From the NCBI RefSeq assembly GCF_016808335.1, contig NC_053150.1, positions 29,220,030 to 29,284,029 of the forward strand: a stretch of DNA of 64,000 nucleotides, in the 5' to 3' direction. Below the pieces are notes generated by a model that did not search any database, was not told where the DNA came from, and was given only the letters and a program-made list of their open reading frames with translations. Below, one piece after another: positions 10,866 to 21,807 of the stretch; position 1 is the first letter of the stretch, and each line of letters begins with the position of its first letter. The position numbers and the translations under genes were made by a program. This DNA is from Panicum virgatum (Eukaryota; Streptophyta; Magnoliopsida; Poales; Poaceae).

Positions 10866-11118
10866 CTCAGTCAGCTGAGGGAGTCTGACCTTCCCATCGG
10901 TGATGCGAGCTGAACGCTGCCCTCAAGCAGTGGCTTACTTGAGGTGCTCCCAATATACCAACTATTAGTTGACTATATTGGAAGTAAAGTGTGCTCAGTC
11001 AGCTGAGGGAGTCTGACCTTCCCGTCGGCGATGCGAACCGAACGCTGCGCTCAAGCAGTGGCCTACTTGAGCTGCTGCCAATATACCGACCTCGGTCGAT
11101 TATATTGGGAGTAAAGGA
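10866..11118 (+). ncRNA. Tandem 128-bp repeat with covarying hairpins (structured leader)
   Basis: Two units start with ctcagtcagctgaggg at 10866 and 10994. Each holds three hairpins: ctcag/ctgag; a 7-bp stem (10921-10927 with 10938-10944; 11049-11055 with 11066-11072); and an 8-bp stem ccaatata/tatattgg (10950-10957 with 10974-10981; 11078-11085 with 11101-11108) topped by a 5-bp inner stem. Between units the 7-bp stem swaps C-G for G-C at its base. The inner stem changes from caact/agttg to cgacc/ggtcg, two further paired changes. Paired changes that keep pairing suggest selection on RNA structure. It lies about 280 bases after the PBS, where packaging or dimerisation signals of retroelements sit (inference). 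Confidence 0.6.
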
Positions 11119-11126
11119 ACTTGTGA

Positions 11127-11328
11127 ATACGCCACCAAGTAGCGTATGTTAATGTTGGCCATACGGCGGAAATTGTATGGCTGCCGCTTCTATAGTGAGC
11201 GGTAATATATGGGGACGCTTTCATGAGTGCTGTCATGAAAGGTTCAATGGATATATTTATGTTCTGTCAATTTTCTGCAGGTACACTAACCGCGATTCGA
11301 TAAGTTAAGAACGGTTAGAATTTATCGA
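11127..11328 (+). ncRNA. Hairpin cluster with interleaved stems
   Basis: Directly after the tandem repeat come further perfect stems. They are atacgc/gcgtat (11127-11132 with 11142-11147), gccatac/gtatggc (11158-11164 with 11175-11181), ccgct/agcgg (11184-11188 with 11198-11202) and the 9-bp ctttcatga/tcatgaaag (11218-11226 with 11233-11241). Last, ctaaccg (11286-11292) pairs with cggttag (11312-11318) while tcgataa (11297-11303) pairs with ttatcga (11322-11328). The last two stems interleave, so they are either a pseudoknot or alternative folds. No second copy is available to test covariation here. Confidence 0.45.
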
Positions 11329-11419
11329 CTAGCTAAATAGGGAGAGCCGTATTTATGTTATGCCACCGTGCTAACCACGTAAGCCCAACAATAGTTGGCA
11401 ATTGTTTATCTTGTGAGGA

Positions 11420-13237
11420 ACGAACAGGACGTGCATGCATATTTGGTTGATGTTTGCTTTGATTCCTAGAATTGGAAAATGTTACATGAGTCTTTTTAAG
11501 GAATCTCTAGAGTTTGTTTTCATGAATATGTTTTAGTGTGGTTAAACAACGAGTTGAATGAAAACTTGGTTTGAGAGTGGGAGATTGAGTCATGTCTTTA
11601 TCCCTAGTTCCATCTTGATGTCTTGATGATCTTTTCGTTCCATAGAATCTCAAATGATTAACCAGTACCACTTGGAGGTTTGTTACTTTCTGAAGTTAGT
11701 GAAACCATATAATTCTTTGAATCAGAATCATATTTTTTCCACATTCTTCTTAAAAAGCTTTATTTGAGAAGGTATTTTGTAAGTTAGTGGCTTTGGATCT
11801 TATATGAACCTTACCATTGATCTTAGTTTGTTAATCAATCCAACCCGTGATCAATGCCTTGAATCTATTCCTATCAAAACCATTATTCCTTTTCCTTCAT
11901 GGCTCCTTGGCTAAGCCATGATGTTTGTTAACAAAACCACATCAATAATCATTCTATTCCTCTTGGTGTTATGCCGGATCTTGCTGGCTTTTTTGATATC
12001 TTAATCCTATATTTTCATTCTTGCTCAGTAATTTTGGATAAATTAAAAAGTTTCATGATAATAATAACTTTTGAAATACTGTCCTTGATGCAATAATCAT
12101 GCATCACATCATTTCATGTCATTCGTCAGTGCATAGTGCTGCATCACGATCGGGAATCTGTAGACTGACTAATGGGTATGAGTTTGAGTACCACTTCGTG
12201 GGTTGTCTTCGGTTCCTATCTTATCATTGCTGGCGCTATTGGGTTGCCACTCTTGATTTCTCTTGTGGTGGAGTTTAGTCATATAACCTTGATGCCGCGA
12301 CGAAACCTAGACTCTCGTGTGTGCTGCAACCACATGATTGAGTTACTAGGAGCGCGTTGGTGTCTAGGTATGTGTGACGTAACTCACTGCAATCCCCTTC
12401 TATGCAACCTTACTAGTGTCCTAACCTCTGATCCTTACTCAAGTGTATAGGGCTAACGAGTTTTAGTCGCGGGAAAATGGGTATGGTATGCGCATTGCAC
12501 TATGTGCATCATCAACTTATCCATATGTGCATCATGCTGGTGTATTTCATACATGCATCCGTCAAGAGCATCATCATCGTTGCATCATAGTGTATGCAAA
12601 ATTGAGTCAGCATCATGGAGATTGCATCGTGTCATAAGCACCATTTCAATGGTGCATAAAACATTTCATCATTGCATTGCACCAGCATTGCAATCATACA
12701 TCTCGAGGATGCATCACTCTCATGGTCATCGAGCATATGCTTCTCGCATCATACTGTTTAATTTAATCAATAGTTTGAGCAAGAATGTCCTTGAGCAAAA
12801 ACTCACCTTGATATCTTTTCTATCTAGATTCACCACCAGGTTGAGACATTGATTCTTCCAGAACTTAGGTCCTCTCTTCTTTACAAAAATCCTACTATAT
12901 GTTAGTACTATAATAGTCCAACAGTCCTTTCCAGCCGACTTGGATGGTGATTGTGATCTCATGTTTTATCCACATACTCTTGCTGCAAAGAATGAAGTCC
13001 TGGAGCCTTTAGTGTGGAAAAATAATTGATTAGTTCACACAATGGCATAGTAATTCCTCTCGCTCATAATATCATACCTTGTTTCTTAAACTTTCCCTAA
13101 ATTCTCAAATCCTTATCTACAAAGGATCATATCATCAACATCAATATTCTATAATGTGACTTTGTCCTGCTGGCTTGATGATTGGTCTGCTCCTTTTCCC
13201 TCGAGAGTCTATCTTTCAGAATCTCGGGGCGAGATTC
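11420..13237 (+). other. LARD interior, non-coding
   Basis: I see no gag, protease or pol similarity in this stretch. Open frames such as 12172-12450 and 12502-12852 have no recognisable domain and no second copy for comparison. A block at about 12490-12745 is unusually rich in gcat/gcatcat words. Confidence 0.6.
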
Positions 13238-13254
13238 CTTTTAGGGGAGAAGGC
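13238..13254 (+). other. Polypurine tract, LARD
   Basis: ttttaggggagaaggc immediately precedes the 3' LTR, as expected for the plus-strand primer of reverse transcription. Confidence 0.7.
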
Positions 13255-16200
13255 CGTGACACCCTAGGTGTCTGCACAATAAAACTACATTTATTTCATG
13301 TGCTTCATGTGTGAAATTGTTTGAGCAAGGGCCTATTTTAAAACTTTAAGGACCTTTGTGTAATTATGAATTATTCTAAGGTCAACTTAACAGTTTTATT
13401 TGAATAGGATGTGTGATTATAGCTTTTGTGGAGGGTTTATTTGCAAAATGTAATGTAATCATTGCTTGGCAGGAAATCTTTCAATTCAGCCTAGATTTAA
13501 AGTAATTTTGCATTGAAAAAGACAAAAGTCCTTTGATTTCAAATTCTCCTTATGTTTTCAAAAATAACTCTTCAACCTTTGATCAAATAAATTTTTGCAA
13601 AACATCAAAGTTGTAGATCTTGAAAAACTGAACAACTTTCATGTTGGGCACTTTTTCATTTGAGCTCTAGATTAAAAGTTATTGCTGGTTTACAGTTGGG
13701 TCCCTAGACTTTTTGAAATTGCGTTTAAGTCCCTTTTCTCCTTCCTCCTGCCTGCTCCTCTGCTTCCTCTGGCCGCCGCTGCTGGGCAGCACCACCCGCC
13801 GCTCTGGGCCGCCTCCCGGGCCACCTCCTGCTTGCGCTGTCACCCACGCGTCGCGCTTGAGCTCCCCACCGCCATCTACCCCTCTCGCTGTATCCTCCCC
13901 GGCTCTGCCACGCGCCCCCAAAGCTCCGCCGGCCGCCACATCGTCACCACCGTGGACTGCTCGGGGAAGAGCCCCGATTTCCCTTCTCTCATGCGCACCA
14001 GTACACGGAGGACCCCCCTCGTTCCATTCCCCTCACCCATTCACCAGTTCCCCGTCCCAAGCCGCCGGAACACCACCGCCGCAGCACAGAGTCACCGCCG
14101 CCGCCTGCTCGCTGTGGAGCCGCCTCCACCTCCCCGCATTGCCTCCCCCGACCCCTTCCTCGTGTTCCTTGTTGACTGGTGGTGCTCAAGGACCCAAGAA
14201 CCGCCACCCTGAGCCACCAGAACCCCCTCACCGACGGTCACCGAACTCGAACTCCGCCCCTTGCCGCCGCCGACGACAACCCTCTCGACCATCTCCCACC
14301 GATCCCAGACCACCAAAAGGTGTGCAGGGACCTCCTCCTTCTTTTCCCTAACCTCCCCCTCACCCCCAGGGCCGGACCTCGCCGGGATCTGCAGCGCCGT
14401 GCCTTCCCTGTTCCAGCCAGGGGCCTCTCGGTTAGAATTCAAAGAAACTCAGGGGGTTATCTGAATAGACCGTGACTCAAGTGAATAGTGCCACTAGGGA
14501 CCTTTTTGATATTTTTGCTGTAAACTTTGAAATTCCATAGAAATTCGTAGAAAAATCAGAAAAAGGCAAATCTTCATGTTTTGGAATACTTTTGAAGAGA
14601 TCTTTGCAGTAGAATCATAGTATGTTGGCTGTTAGTTGAGAGTTTTTGCTGTAAAAATAGATTTGTGTTACTAGTGTTTAAATGCTAGTTGTTTTTATCT
14701 TTTTCTTAACTGATGATTGAAACCATATCTTGCTGTGAACTTTTTATGGTGAGATGATCATATGACTCTATTGTTGATATAAAAATTTCGTGGTCATTCC
14801 TTCTGTTTAGCTATTTCTTTGATTTAATACTTGTTAAGTGAGCTTCAATCATGATAAATAGTTCCCTTGTTTAGAAAATACTGATAAAATTTGTAGAGCC
14901 TTTTTTTAGTCGTATGTTTCTGTCTGTAAAAACTAAGCACTAGTTCATGAATAGAACAGAAGCTAAAAATGAATCTTGTTAACTTGCTGTCTGTTTTGTT
15001 TATTTTCTTAGAATTAATTCTCTTCAGAATAAATCCTGAAAATTTTACAGCATCTTAGTTAGCACTGTGTTACTATTTGTTTTAATTTATAGCCTCTGTT
15101 TTGCTATAGTTCAATCTATAGAATTCAATCTTGTTCTAGGAGTTGTCTGAATAAAGGATTTGTTCTGAATAAATGGCTGCATATTTTAGTATGAAATTTA
15201 CAGGGTAGATCACTCTGTTTACCTTATTTTTGATGTAATCTTTTCTTAATTTCATACTGTTTGAATACTGAGTGGTTGATTTCTAGCAAACCATGAATTG
15301 CAAGCTATAGGATTCAACTACAACTTGTTTTATGAAGTTAGTAAGCTTCTTTTGTGCCGTTGATCATGATGCCTTATGTAGTTAGATATGTTAGTTATCT
15401 ACTCTATAAACGATTGCCCATATACATAAGTTGTGTTGTTATTTGTAAACTACAACTTTTTAGTGAAATGAGTGTGTTTGTAATTTCATCTATAGCATTA
15501 CATATAGATACAACTGCTCTATCGGACGGAACGTATGAGCTGATCCCGGATTCTGAAGGAGGAGATCTCGAAGCTCAAGTGAACACTGCTGTACTAAGTG
15601 AATACCCGGACCAAAGTTTGGAAGAGCCCAGGGCTGAAATAGTTAGTGACTACCGAGAAGGCAAGCCCCGGACATAACCTATATTTCAAATTATTATCAT
15701 TTATTGTTTTACTTACTTTTGCATTTACAGTTCTTAGGATTTGAATTGAAACCCTAGATGCATGATCCTAGGAACCTATGTACTGAACACTAGACCTAAG
15801 TTCGAATAATTGCTAAGCTTATAGGATAGGTAAAAGTCGAGTGATTGCCTGTCACTCGCGAGCTCTATAGGAATTGCTTGTTTACTTTCTGTTATCAATA
15901 TAAGGACGACGGACGGGGTTGTGTTCGATATCATGACCTTGTGTGAGACCCCGTCTGTGTTGATGAACTTGCTAAGGTCGCGATGTGTGGTAGTGCTGGT
16001 TAAGTTTTTGAACGTACTAGCCACATGCCGTAAATATGGTACGCGGTAAGCCTAGCAGCCGATTGGACTGCGGGGTGGATATACCTTTCACTCTCTCTTA
16101 GGGATAGGTTTTATTTTTATGTTGTGCAACACTGCGACTTCGAGGGTCAAGGTTGGACATTGGAGCCCTGTAGTCGGGGAGAGTGACCCTATCCACAAGC

Positions 16201-17007
16201 CGGAAAGAAAGGTAAACGGTTGTTTGGGAACGACCCGATGGTGTTCCAAACGTGTGTGTTAGGTCTGCTTGGCCAGGTTAACAAATTCGATTCGAATCAT
16301 CTGCTTCTCACAGTTTGGGACTGCTTGAGCTCTTTGCCACACAGAGTAATAAGAGCAACATTATTATGATTAATCTTGATGTTTGCTTAAAGTTCTACCA
16401 TGGTTGAATAGTAGTTGCTTACATAGAATGGTTAATCAACTAGAATCTTGGAAGCTAAAATTTGAAAGTAAGGACCTACTCTTTATTGCTTTTCAGCAAA
16501 AGGAAAACCAGAGCCTCACAGAACCCTGTATGAGTTTTGAGGAACAGATCGCTAGTTTGTCTTGGCCCTGCTCTTTGCCTCCTGGCTGGCCCGTAGAGTG
16601 GGATACGTCTTCGGCGGGCAATGACCCTGACGAGTTATACCATGCTTGGGCTAGCCTGGTATACTTTTGCGACGTGTTGTAGCCGTCGTGTTCTTTTTCC
16701 GCTGCTTTTCAAACTCTGAACTTACAATTGTGGTTTGTATAACTGTTTTACTAAGTTTTGGTTTTGTAATAAAGGTTTGAACTGGTTTGTAATCACTACT
16801 GAGCTTGTGTTGTAAAATTTGTGGTTGTAATATCTCTGGACTCGACTTCGTGTGGGGTATGCTTATTCGATCCGAGAACCGGTGGTTGTATCGGGACGTT
16901 ACCCGATAGACCAAGAATTATTCCGTTTGAAGTGCGTTGAGCCGGTGTTGCCTTTATGGTGATGGCCTGCGCACTTGAGTCGGGATAATTCAGGTGGTTC
17001 TGCCACA
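13255..17007 (+). repeat. 3' LTR of the LARD
   Basis: It is 3753 bp, starting cgtgacaccctaggtgt and ending ggttctgccaca, followed by TSD tcggc. Compared with the 5' LTR it lacks 96 bp: bases 10004-10099 of the 5' LTR are missing at the 16527/16528 junction. It also carries numerous substitutions, for example in 14750-15080. The first base aligned with the T of the 5' LTR is C, so one terminal base is mutated. Confidence 0.85.
15508..16682 (+). pseudogene. LTR-borne spliced acidic ORF, 3' LTR copy
   Basis: This is the second copy of the ORF at 8981-10254. The acidic exon (to 15660) reads GTYELIPDSEGGDLEAQVNT and ends YREG at the GC donor gaag|gcaagc (15661-15662). The last exon (16528-16682) is fully open: MSFEEQIASLSWPCSLPPGW, then PDELYHAWASLVYFCDVL and TAG. 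It extends beyond the position of the 5' LTR stop. The 96 bases that include the acceptor AG in the 5' LTR are absent here, so this copy could not be spliced at that acceptor. An AATAAA (in ttgtaataaagg, near 16770) follows. Product unknown; small and acidic in exon one. Confidence 0.45.
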
Positions 17008-18140
17008 TCGGCGGCCTCGAGGCGCCGGTAATCTCCAACTCTGACTCAATCCCCACGGAGGAGTCGGAGGAGAACCCGATGTCCTCGTCCGCCAGCTGGC
17101 GCAGCTCAGCGGGCGCGACAATCTCCTTGCTAGTGTCCCCCTCAGGCAGAGGAGTGGGGGACCAAAACTCCAAGTCCTTAGCCTGCGTAAGATCCAAGTT
17201 GCATCACAACCCAACGGGTGCAGTCGGAAAAACAGAGCAAAAACAGAGGAAACAACTCAGAGATGAAGAAAACAACTCGGATCGGTCAAGAAAACTTACA
17301 ATGCTTGTCGGCTGCTTCAGTCAGAGGGCATTCGGGCAGCCCTTGTCCCGGATCTGCCCCGCCATGATGCGGGCGACCTGGTTCACAGCTTGTTCTCAGG
17401 AGACCTTGCGTTTCTTCCCCCGAGTTGGGTCCTCGCGACCCCAGTACTCATAGGCCGGTTGGACCCTCTGCTGTATCGGCTGCGTTAGCCGCTTGCAGAA
17501 GAAGAGGGCCACCACGGCCCCTGTCAGCTTCCGGGCTGTCAACCCGGCGATCCCCTCGAGGAGGCGCTCCACTTGCACCATCTCCTCGGTGGTCGGCGTC
17601 TCCTCCCAGCACACCTTGTACTCCGACGCAGGGCCTATGTGTGCCAGGAGGCAGGGCGCTGGGTTTGACACCACGAACCAGTCCCGCGCCCACCCCTTGT
17701 TGGTGTCGCGGAGCTCGAAGTCGGGGTAGACGCACCCCTGGCGCAGTGAGAAGGCGGCCCCGCCCACCACATTTCGGTGAACGTTGGATGGGTGCCCCTT
17801 GAGGCGGTACAGATCCCACCACAAATTGAAGTGGGAAGCAATTCCCAAGGACCCCTCGCACTGATGGTTGAAGATGGCAATCAGCGCAATGGAGTTGGGC
17901 TTGACATGCATTACCTCGAGCCCGTATAAGTGAAGAAGCCCGCGGAAGAAGGCCCCTACGGGCAGCGCGAAGCCCTTCTCATAGAAGGACATGAACACGA
18001 CCATCTGGTCCGTGACCTCCGACGGGAACTCCTCCCAGAAGCAGCACTGCCACCCGGAGATGTCCTGGATGTCGCTCTCCTGCAGCATACACCGCTTCCA
18101 TGACGAGGAATGCGGCAGAACATCTCCGGCGCTACCCGAA
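17008..18140 (-). pseudogene. 5' half of Transposase_28-like multi-exon gene
   Basis: The long minus frame contains FMSFYEKGFALPVGAFFRGL, then LYGLEVMHVKPNSIALIAIF, ASHFNLWWDLYRLKG and NKGWARDWFVVSN. This is the conserved core of the plant 'putative gypsy type transposon' domain (Pfam family Transposase_28, PF04195), found in multi-exon transposon-associated genes of grasses. The exon runs 18140-17300 and ends at donor GTAAGT, but has an in-frame TGA (17396) and a later stop in its last 30 codons. The next exon begins at 17182 after ttacgcag (KDLEFWSPTPLPEGDTSKE) and is cut by the LARD at 17008. The remainder is at 6739-5909. Its 5' end is cut by the LTR at 18141, so the true start is not visible. 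Role in transposition is not established for this family. Confidence 0.75.
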
Positions 18141-21100
18141 TGTAACACCCAATTTATAAAAGGACATAAAACGAGCAATCATATACGTGCCAGGATCAAG
18201 TCGCATGTATATACAATAGAATGAATAGTATATCACAGCACATATCACGTAAAAAGATATAATAAAGCGAATACGAATGCGCAAGCGTAAAACATATACG
18301 AAGTCTCTCGGAAGCTGGGCACCACAGGGACGTCGACTGGGAGACGAACGCCTAGAAGTCCTCGTACTCCTGGTAGCTCTGGGTGAACTACCTCGCGTCG
18401 GCAGGAACTGAGCAGCAGTAGAGTACCCCCAAGAGGAAAAAGAGTAGAGTAGGCAAGAGTGAGTACACAACTTGTACTCAACAAGTATAACACAAACTAT
18501 GAGGCTCTAAGGTTGGCTGACTAACTGCATTAGCTTTTCATCTTGGCAAAATTTTATTAAAGCTAATTGCTACAAGTTGATGATTTACCATAACCTAGTT
18601 ACATAGTAATTAATCAGAATTAATTATGATACTACTGAGAACCAAACCGAAACCAAACCAAACCACCCGGGGAACCCTCGTAATCAAAGGAAGATAACCC
18701 CACTAATCAAAAGGAGGATCTGGGCCGCTCATAACCGTGAGCACGGCTAGTATACCAGTTTGACACTCTGCAGAGGTTGCACATCTTTACCCACAAGTCG
18801 TGAGCTACGCTAGTTGTTCATCACACTTACTTAGGTGAGATGGCTAGCAAGCACACTACGAGGCCGTTACAAAGAATCATGTTGGTAAGGCGTAACCGCG
18901 AAGAGTTGGATCAGCGACGATGGGGCCCACCTCACAGGGGTACAAGCACAGGTTCACAGACCAAGCACAGACCAAGCCGGAGGAGCAGGGACCATTGAAG
19001 CTTACCACCCTTTGCCCCGCAGGTAAGTTACTCCAAACCAAAAGTACCTAATTAGTAAGCCAAGACCGTCCCATTCCAGTCCTGTGGTAGCGCTGTTGTC
19101 CCAGATTGTCGCTCTATGAACTCGTCCTTATGGAGAGTGGCCAACCAAGCACTAAGCACCGTGCTAGCCCCCTAAACCATGTTTCTATAAAAACCAATTT
19201 TTAACGAGACGTGAGCCACTCAAACGGGCCACTCCCAGAATTAAGTTGCATATACCATTAATCAAATTAATTAAAAAGGACCAAGTGTGTTATAGCGCAG
19301 CAACCTAGCACAACTAAACAAAATGCAACCCAAGGGATATATATAAAGGATATAAAGTGGCTAGTAAAGTCCTTATAGGCATACAGTATTAAAATGCAGT
19401 ATGAAATTGTATTTAAAGGTGATGGGTGTTGTTCATGTTATACTTGCCTTCCTCAAACTGTTCCTACTGCTGCTCAAACTGATCTGAAGATGGATGCTCC
19501 GGGTGCTGGTACTGGGGCTCCTCCAGTAGCTCAACGTCTACTCACGAACACATGGCCAAAAACAATACACAACATAAACATACATGAAAACAATAGCATA
19601 CACTAAGAAACAGTACAACAATACATGAAAACAGCAAACAAAACCAATCTAGAACTATTCTACGCATTACAATGATCGCGTGGACATAAAGAACACCTAA
19701 AACGGAGCTAGAACGTGAAAACTAGGCCTAAAACAAGATCTAGGGGCTTAACTGTAAGAAAAACAGAGTTTCTGGGGTTTTTCTGCAAAAACCAGGGACC
19801 TATATGTAATTAATAGTTAGATACAGGGGCTAACGCACAAAAACTACAGCTCTGGACTGCGGGTTCTATTTCTAAAGAGCTCAGGGGCCTAAACGTTAAA
19901 AACTGGGCTGAACTGCAATTACTTTTGAACTGCAGTGGACCGTAGGTTGATTACCCAAAAAGACAGGGGCTCTTTAGCAAGTTTTCCAGGCCGAACCGGT
20001 ATCTTCAGATCAGGACCATTGGATCCAGATCTGGCGGCTTAGATCCATACGTACACGATCTAATCGCGGGCGTCCATGCGTCATCGGACGCCCAGGGCAG
20101 GCTGGGCGCGCGGGACGGCGGCGCAGAACCCCGGCGACCTTGCTCCGTGGTGGAGCTTCGCTGGAGTACACCGAACTCAGCTGTTCGGGGCTTGATTCGA
20201 CTTGAGCTTGGCCTGGGAGCTTCAACATGACATGGGTAAACCACCTAGGGCCTTGGTTCAGGGTTAGGGTGAGCGGAGCGAGGTGCACAGCGCCTGGGGC
20301 GGCTCTGCGGCGGCGGGCTTGCCGGCGTGAGCGCGTTCACGCGTTCCCGGCCCGAATTCAGGGTGTCAAGGGTGTGGGTGTGTGCGTCACATTACTGCAA
20401 GCTAAAGCAGGGGCAACGCGGGACGGTGCAACACTGCAGAGAGCCCGCCACGGCAGATCTGTGGCGTGCGCGGCGGAGGAACACCGGCGAGCGGTGTTCC
20501 GGCCTCAGGGTTGGCCTAGGTGTCACAACAGCTAGTGCAAAAAAAAGAGGGGACCGTGCTGGTGCTTACAGAGGGCCTGGATCGGATGGAGCTGCAGCAC
20601 AGGGTGGTCGGCGTCGATGGTGAGCGGCAGCGCACAGACGGAGTCTGGGAAGAAACAGCTACAGGGGTCCTCCGTGCCCCTGGACTCCGTGGATCGACAC
20701 GGGGTGTTCCTGCGGAGGTGCTACTGGGGTCAGGGAGGTTCGGGGATCGCCGGAGGCGAGGAATTGCGACAGCAGCCCGGTTTACCTGTTGGCGGCGCTC
20801 CGGTGAAATTCCGGCGCGTGCAGGGCCGGGGTCGGGAAAGTTCCAAGCGTCGAGACGGTGTTGCTGCGCAGCACTAGGGAAACTGGGAAGCTGCGGACCA
20901 GCGATTCTGCGGCGGAGCAGCGTGGCCACGGCGGCACAGAGGCTCTGCTCCGGCGAGGCAAGGCGGAGACATGGACGCTAGAGTTCTGGGCGGCATGAAA
21001 GGGAGGTGCGACTGTAGGCGAAGGCCGGGCTGTTAAAAGGATATGGCCGGGGATTCTCGGCGTGCGGGCTTAGGGGAGATCACAGCGAGAATCACGGCCG

Positions 21101-21771
21101 GTGATGCTCTGCGGGGAAAATGGATCGCGCTAACGGCGCTGCATGATCCCGGGGCTCGGCGCATAGCTTCTAGGAGGCGGGGCGAGCACTAGGCAACTGG
21201 TTGGTGGGCCCGCGGAGGTCGGACGGTCCACGGGGTAGCGGGTCGCGCGGCGCTGCGATCCAGCAGGCAGCGGAGCTCGGGGAGGAAGAAAGGAAAGGAG
21301 GGAGAGGGCACTGACTCGTGGGGCCGGCTCGTCAGCGAGGGAAGGGGGACGCGTGCGGGGCGACGCGGGCTGAGAGGGAGCTGGGCTGGGAGTGTGGGAG
21401 CGGAGCGCCGTGCGCGGGGAACTGGGCCGCCTGGGCCGTAGCGGGGTGAGGGAACGGGCCGGCTGGGAGGTGGACTGGTCTGGGTTTCTGGTCTCAGGGT
21501 TTTCCCCTCCTTTTCTATTTCCTATTTCAAACTAACTCAAACTAACAATTTGAATTCAAATCAAATTTGAATTCAAACTCCTATGCACTCAAACAATTAA
21601 GAAATATGCACCCAGCATGAATGTAACAACAAGTTTAAACCTAGAAAATTTTTAATTACTTGTGAGAGAAAATTAATTTAAATGCAAGTCTAAGCATATA
21701 AAACCTTAGAAAATTAAATGGAGCCAATTAAATTTATTATTAAATGCTGAAATTTAAATTAGGGTGTTACA
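18141..21771 (-). repeat. 3' LTR of chromovirus copy A
   Basis: It is 3631 bp, bounded by tgtaacaccc (18141) and gggtgttaca (21771). In sense orientation the order is AT-rich start, GC-rich block (about 21480-20050), a stretch with recurring ccctg words, acidic exon, intron, last exon and AT-rich end. It lacks part of the end region seen in other copies (the gttatttatt..tgtctg part near 18275). Confidence 0.85.
18352..19540 (-). pseudogene. LTR-borne spliced acidic ORF, copy A
   Basis: In LTR sense, an acidic exon (19540-19448) reads DVELLEEPQYQ then HPSSDQFEQQ, a TAG, and EQFEE. It ends at the GC donor gaag|gcaagt (19447-19446). The acceptor gctgctcag is at 18409-18408. The 56-base last exon (18407-18352) joins in phase 1 and reads VPADAR, a TAG in this copy, then FTQSYQEYEDF and TAG. 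The reading frame, donor and acceptor agree with seven other LTR copies here. The two internal TAGs replace CAG and GAG codons. Function unknown. Confidence 0.5.
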
Positions 21772-21786
21772 GACCATACCCCCTTA
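21772..21786 (-). other. Polypurine tract, copy A
   Basis: On the minus strand aagggggtatggtc abuts the 3' LTR; copy B has aagggggtagggtt at the same place. Confidence 0.8.
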
Positions 21787-21807
21787 TAGGAATCTCGTCC
21801 TCGAGAT

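Larger units (their letters stand above)
6740..17007 (+). mobile_element. Complete non-coding LTR retrotransposon (LARD)
   Basis: Two LTRs (6740-10580 and 13255-17007) flank a 2.7-kb interior with an iMet primer-binding site at 10583, a polypurine tract at about 13238-13254 and a TSD (ttggc/tcggc). The interior holds no gag or pol frame, so this is a large retrotransposon derivative dependent on another element's proteins. The LTR start (tgtggcaccctagg; cgtgacaccctagg in the second copy), the PBS and the internal LTR layout resemble the chromovirus LTRs in this window (start tgtaacaccctaattt in sense orientation). This suggests a derivative of the Tekay/Del side of Ty3 (inference). The two LTRs differ by scattered substitutions and a 96-bp indel, so the insertion is not recent. 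It sits in plus orientation inside an exon of a minus-strand pseudogene. Confidence 0.85.

Noticed and set aside
10866..11118. CRISPR-like repeat
   Set aside because: Only two units of 128 bp in a plant retrotransposon leader, no spacers.
19394..19606. Recurring open frame starting MQYE(I/N)VFK in several LTRs (also 29114-29320, 37691-37987, 44081-44332)
   Set aside because: It runs antisense to the LTR and overlaps the acidic exon. It recurs because the LTRs are homologous, and its frame is not kept beyond the start.
20520..20981. Open frames of 100-150 codons in GC-rich blocks (also 27199-27598, 36019-36561, 45004-45933, 55104-55523)
   Set aside because: Frames are open on both strands because stop codons are rare in GC-rich sequence; frame and length are not kept between LTR copies.
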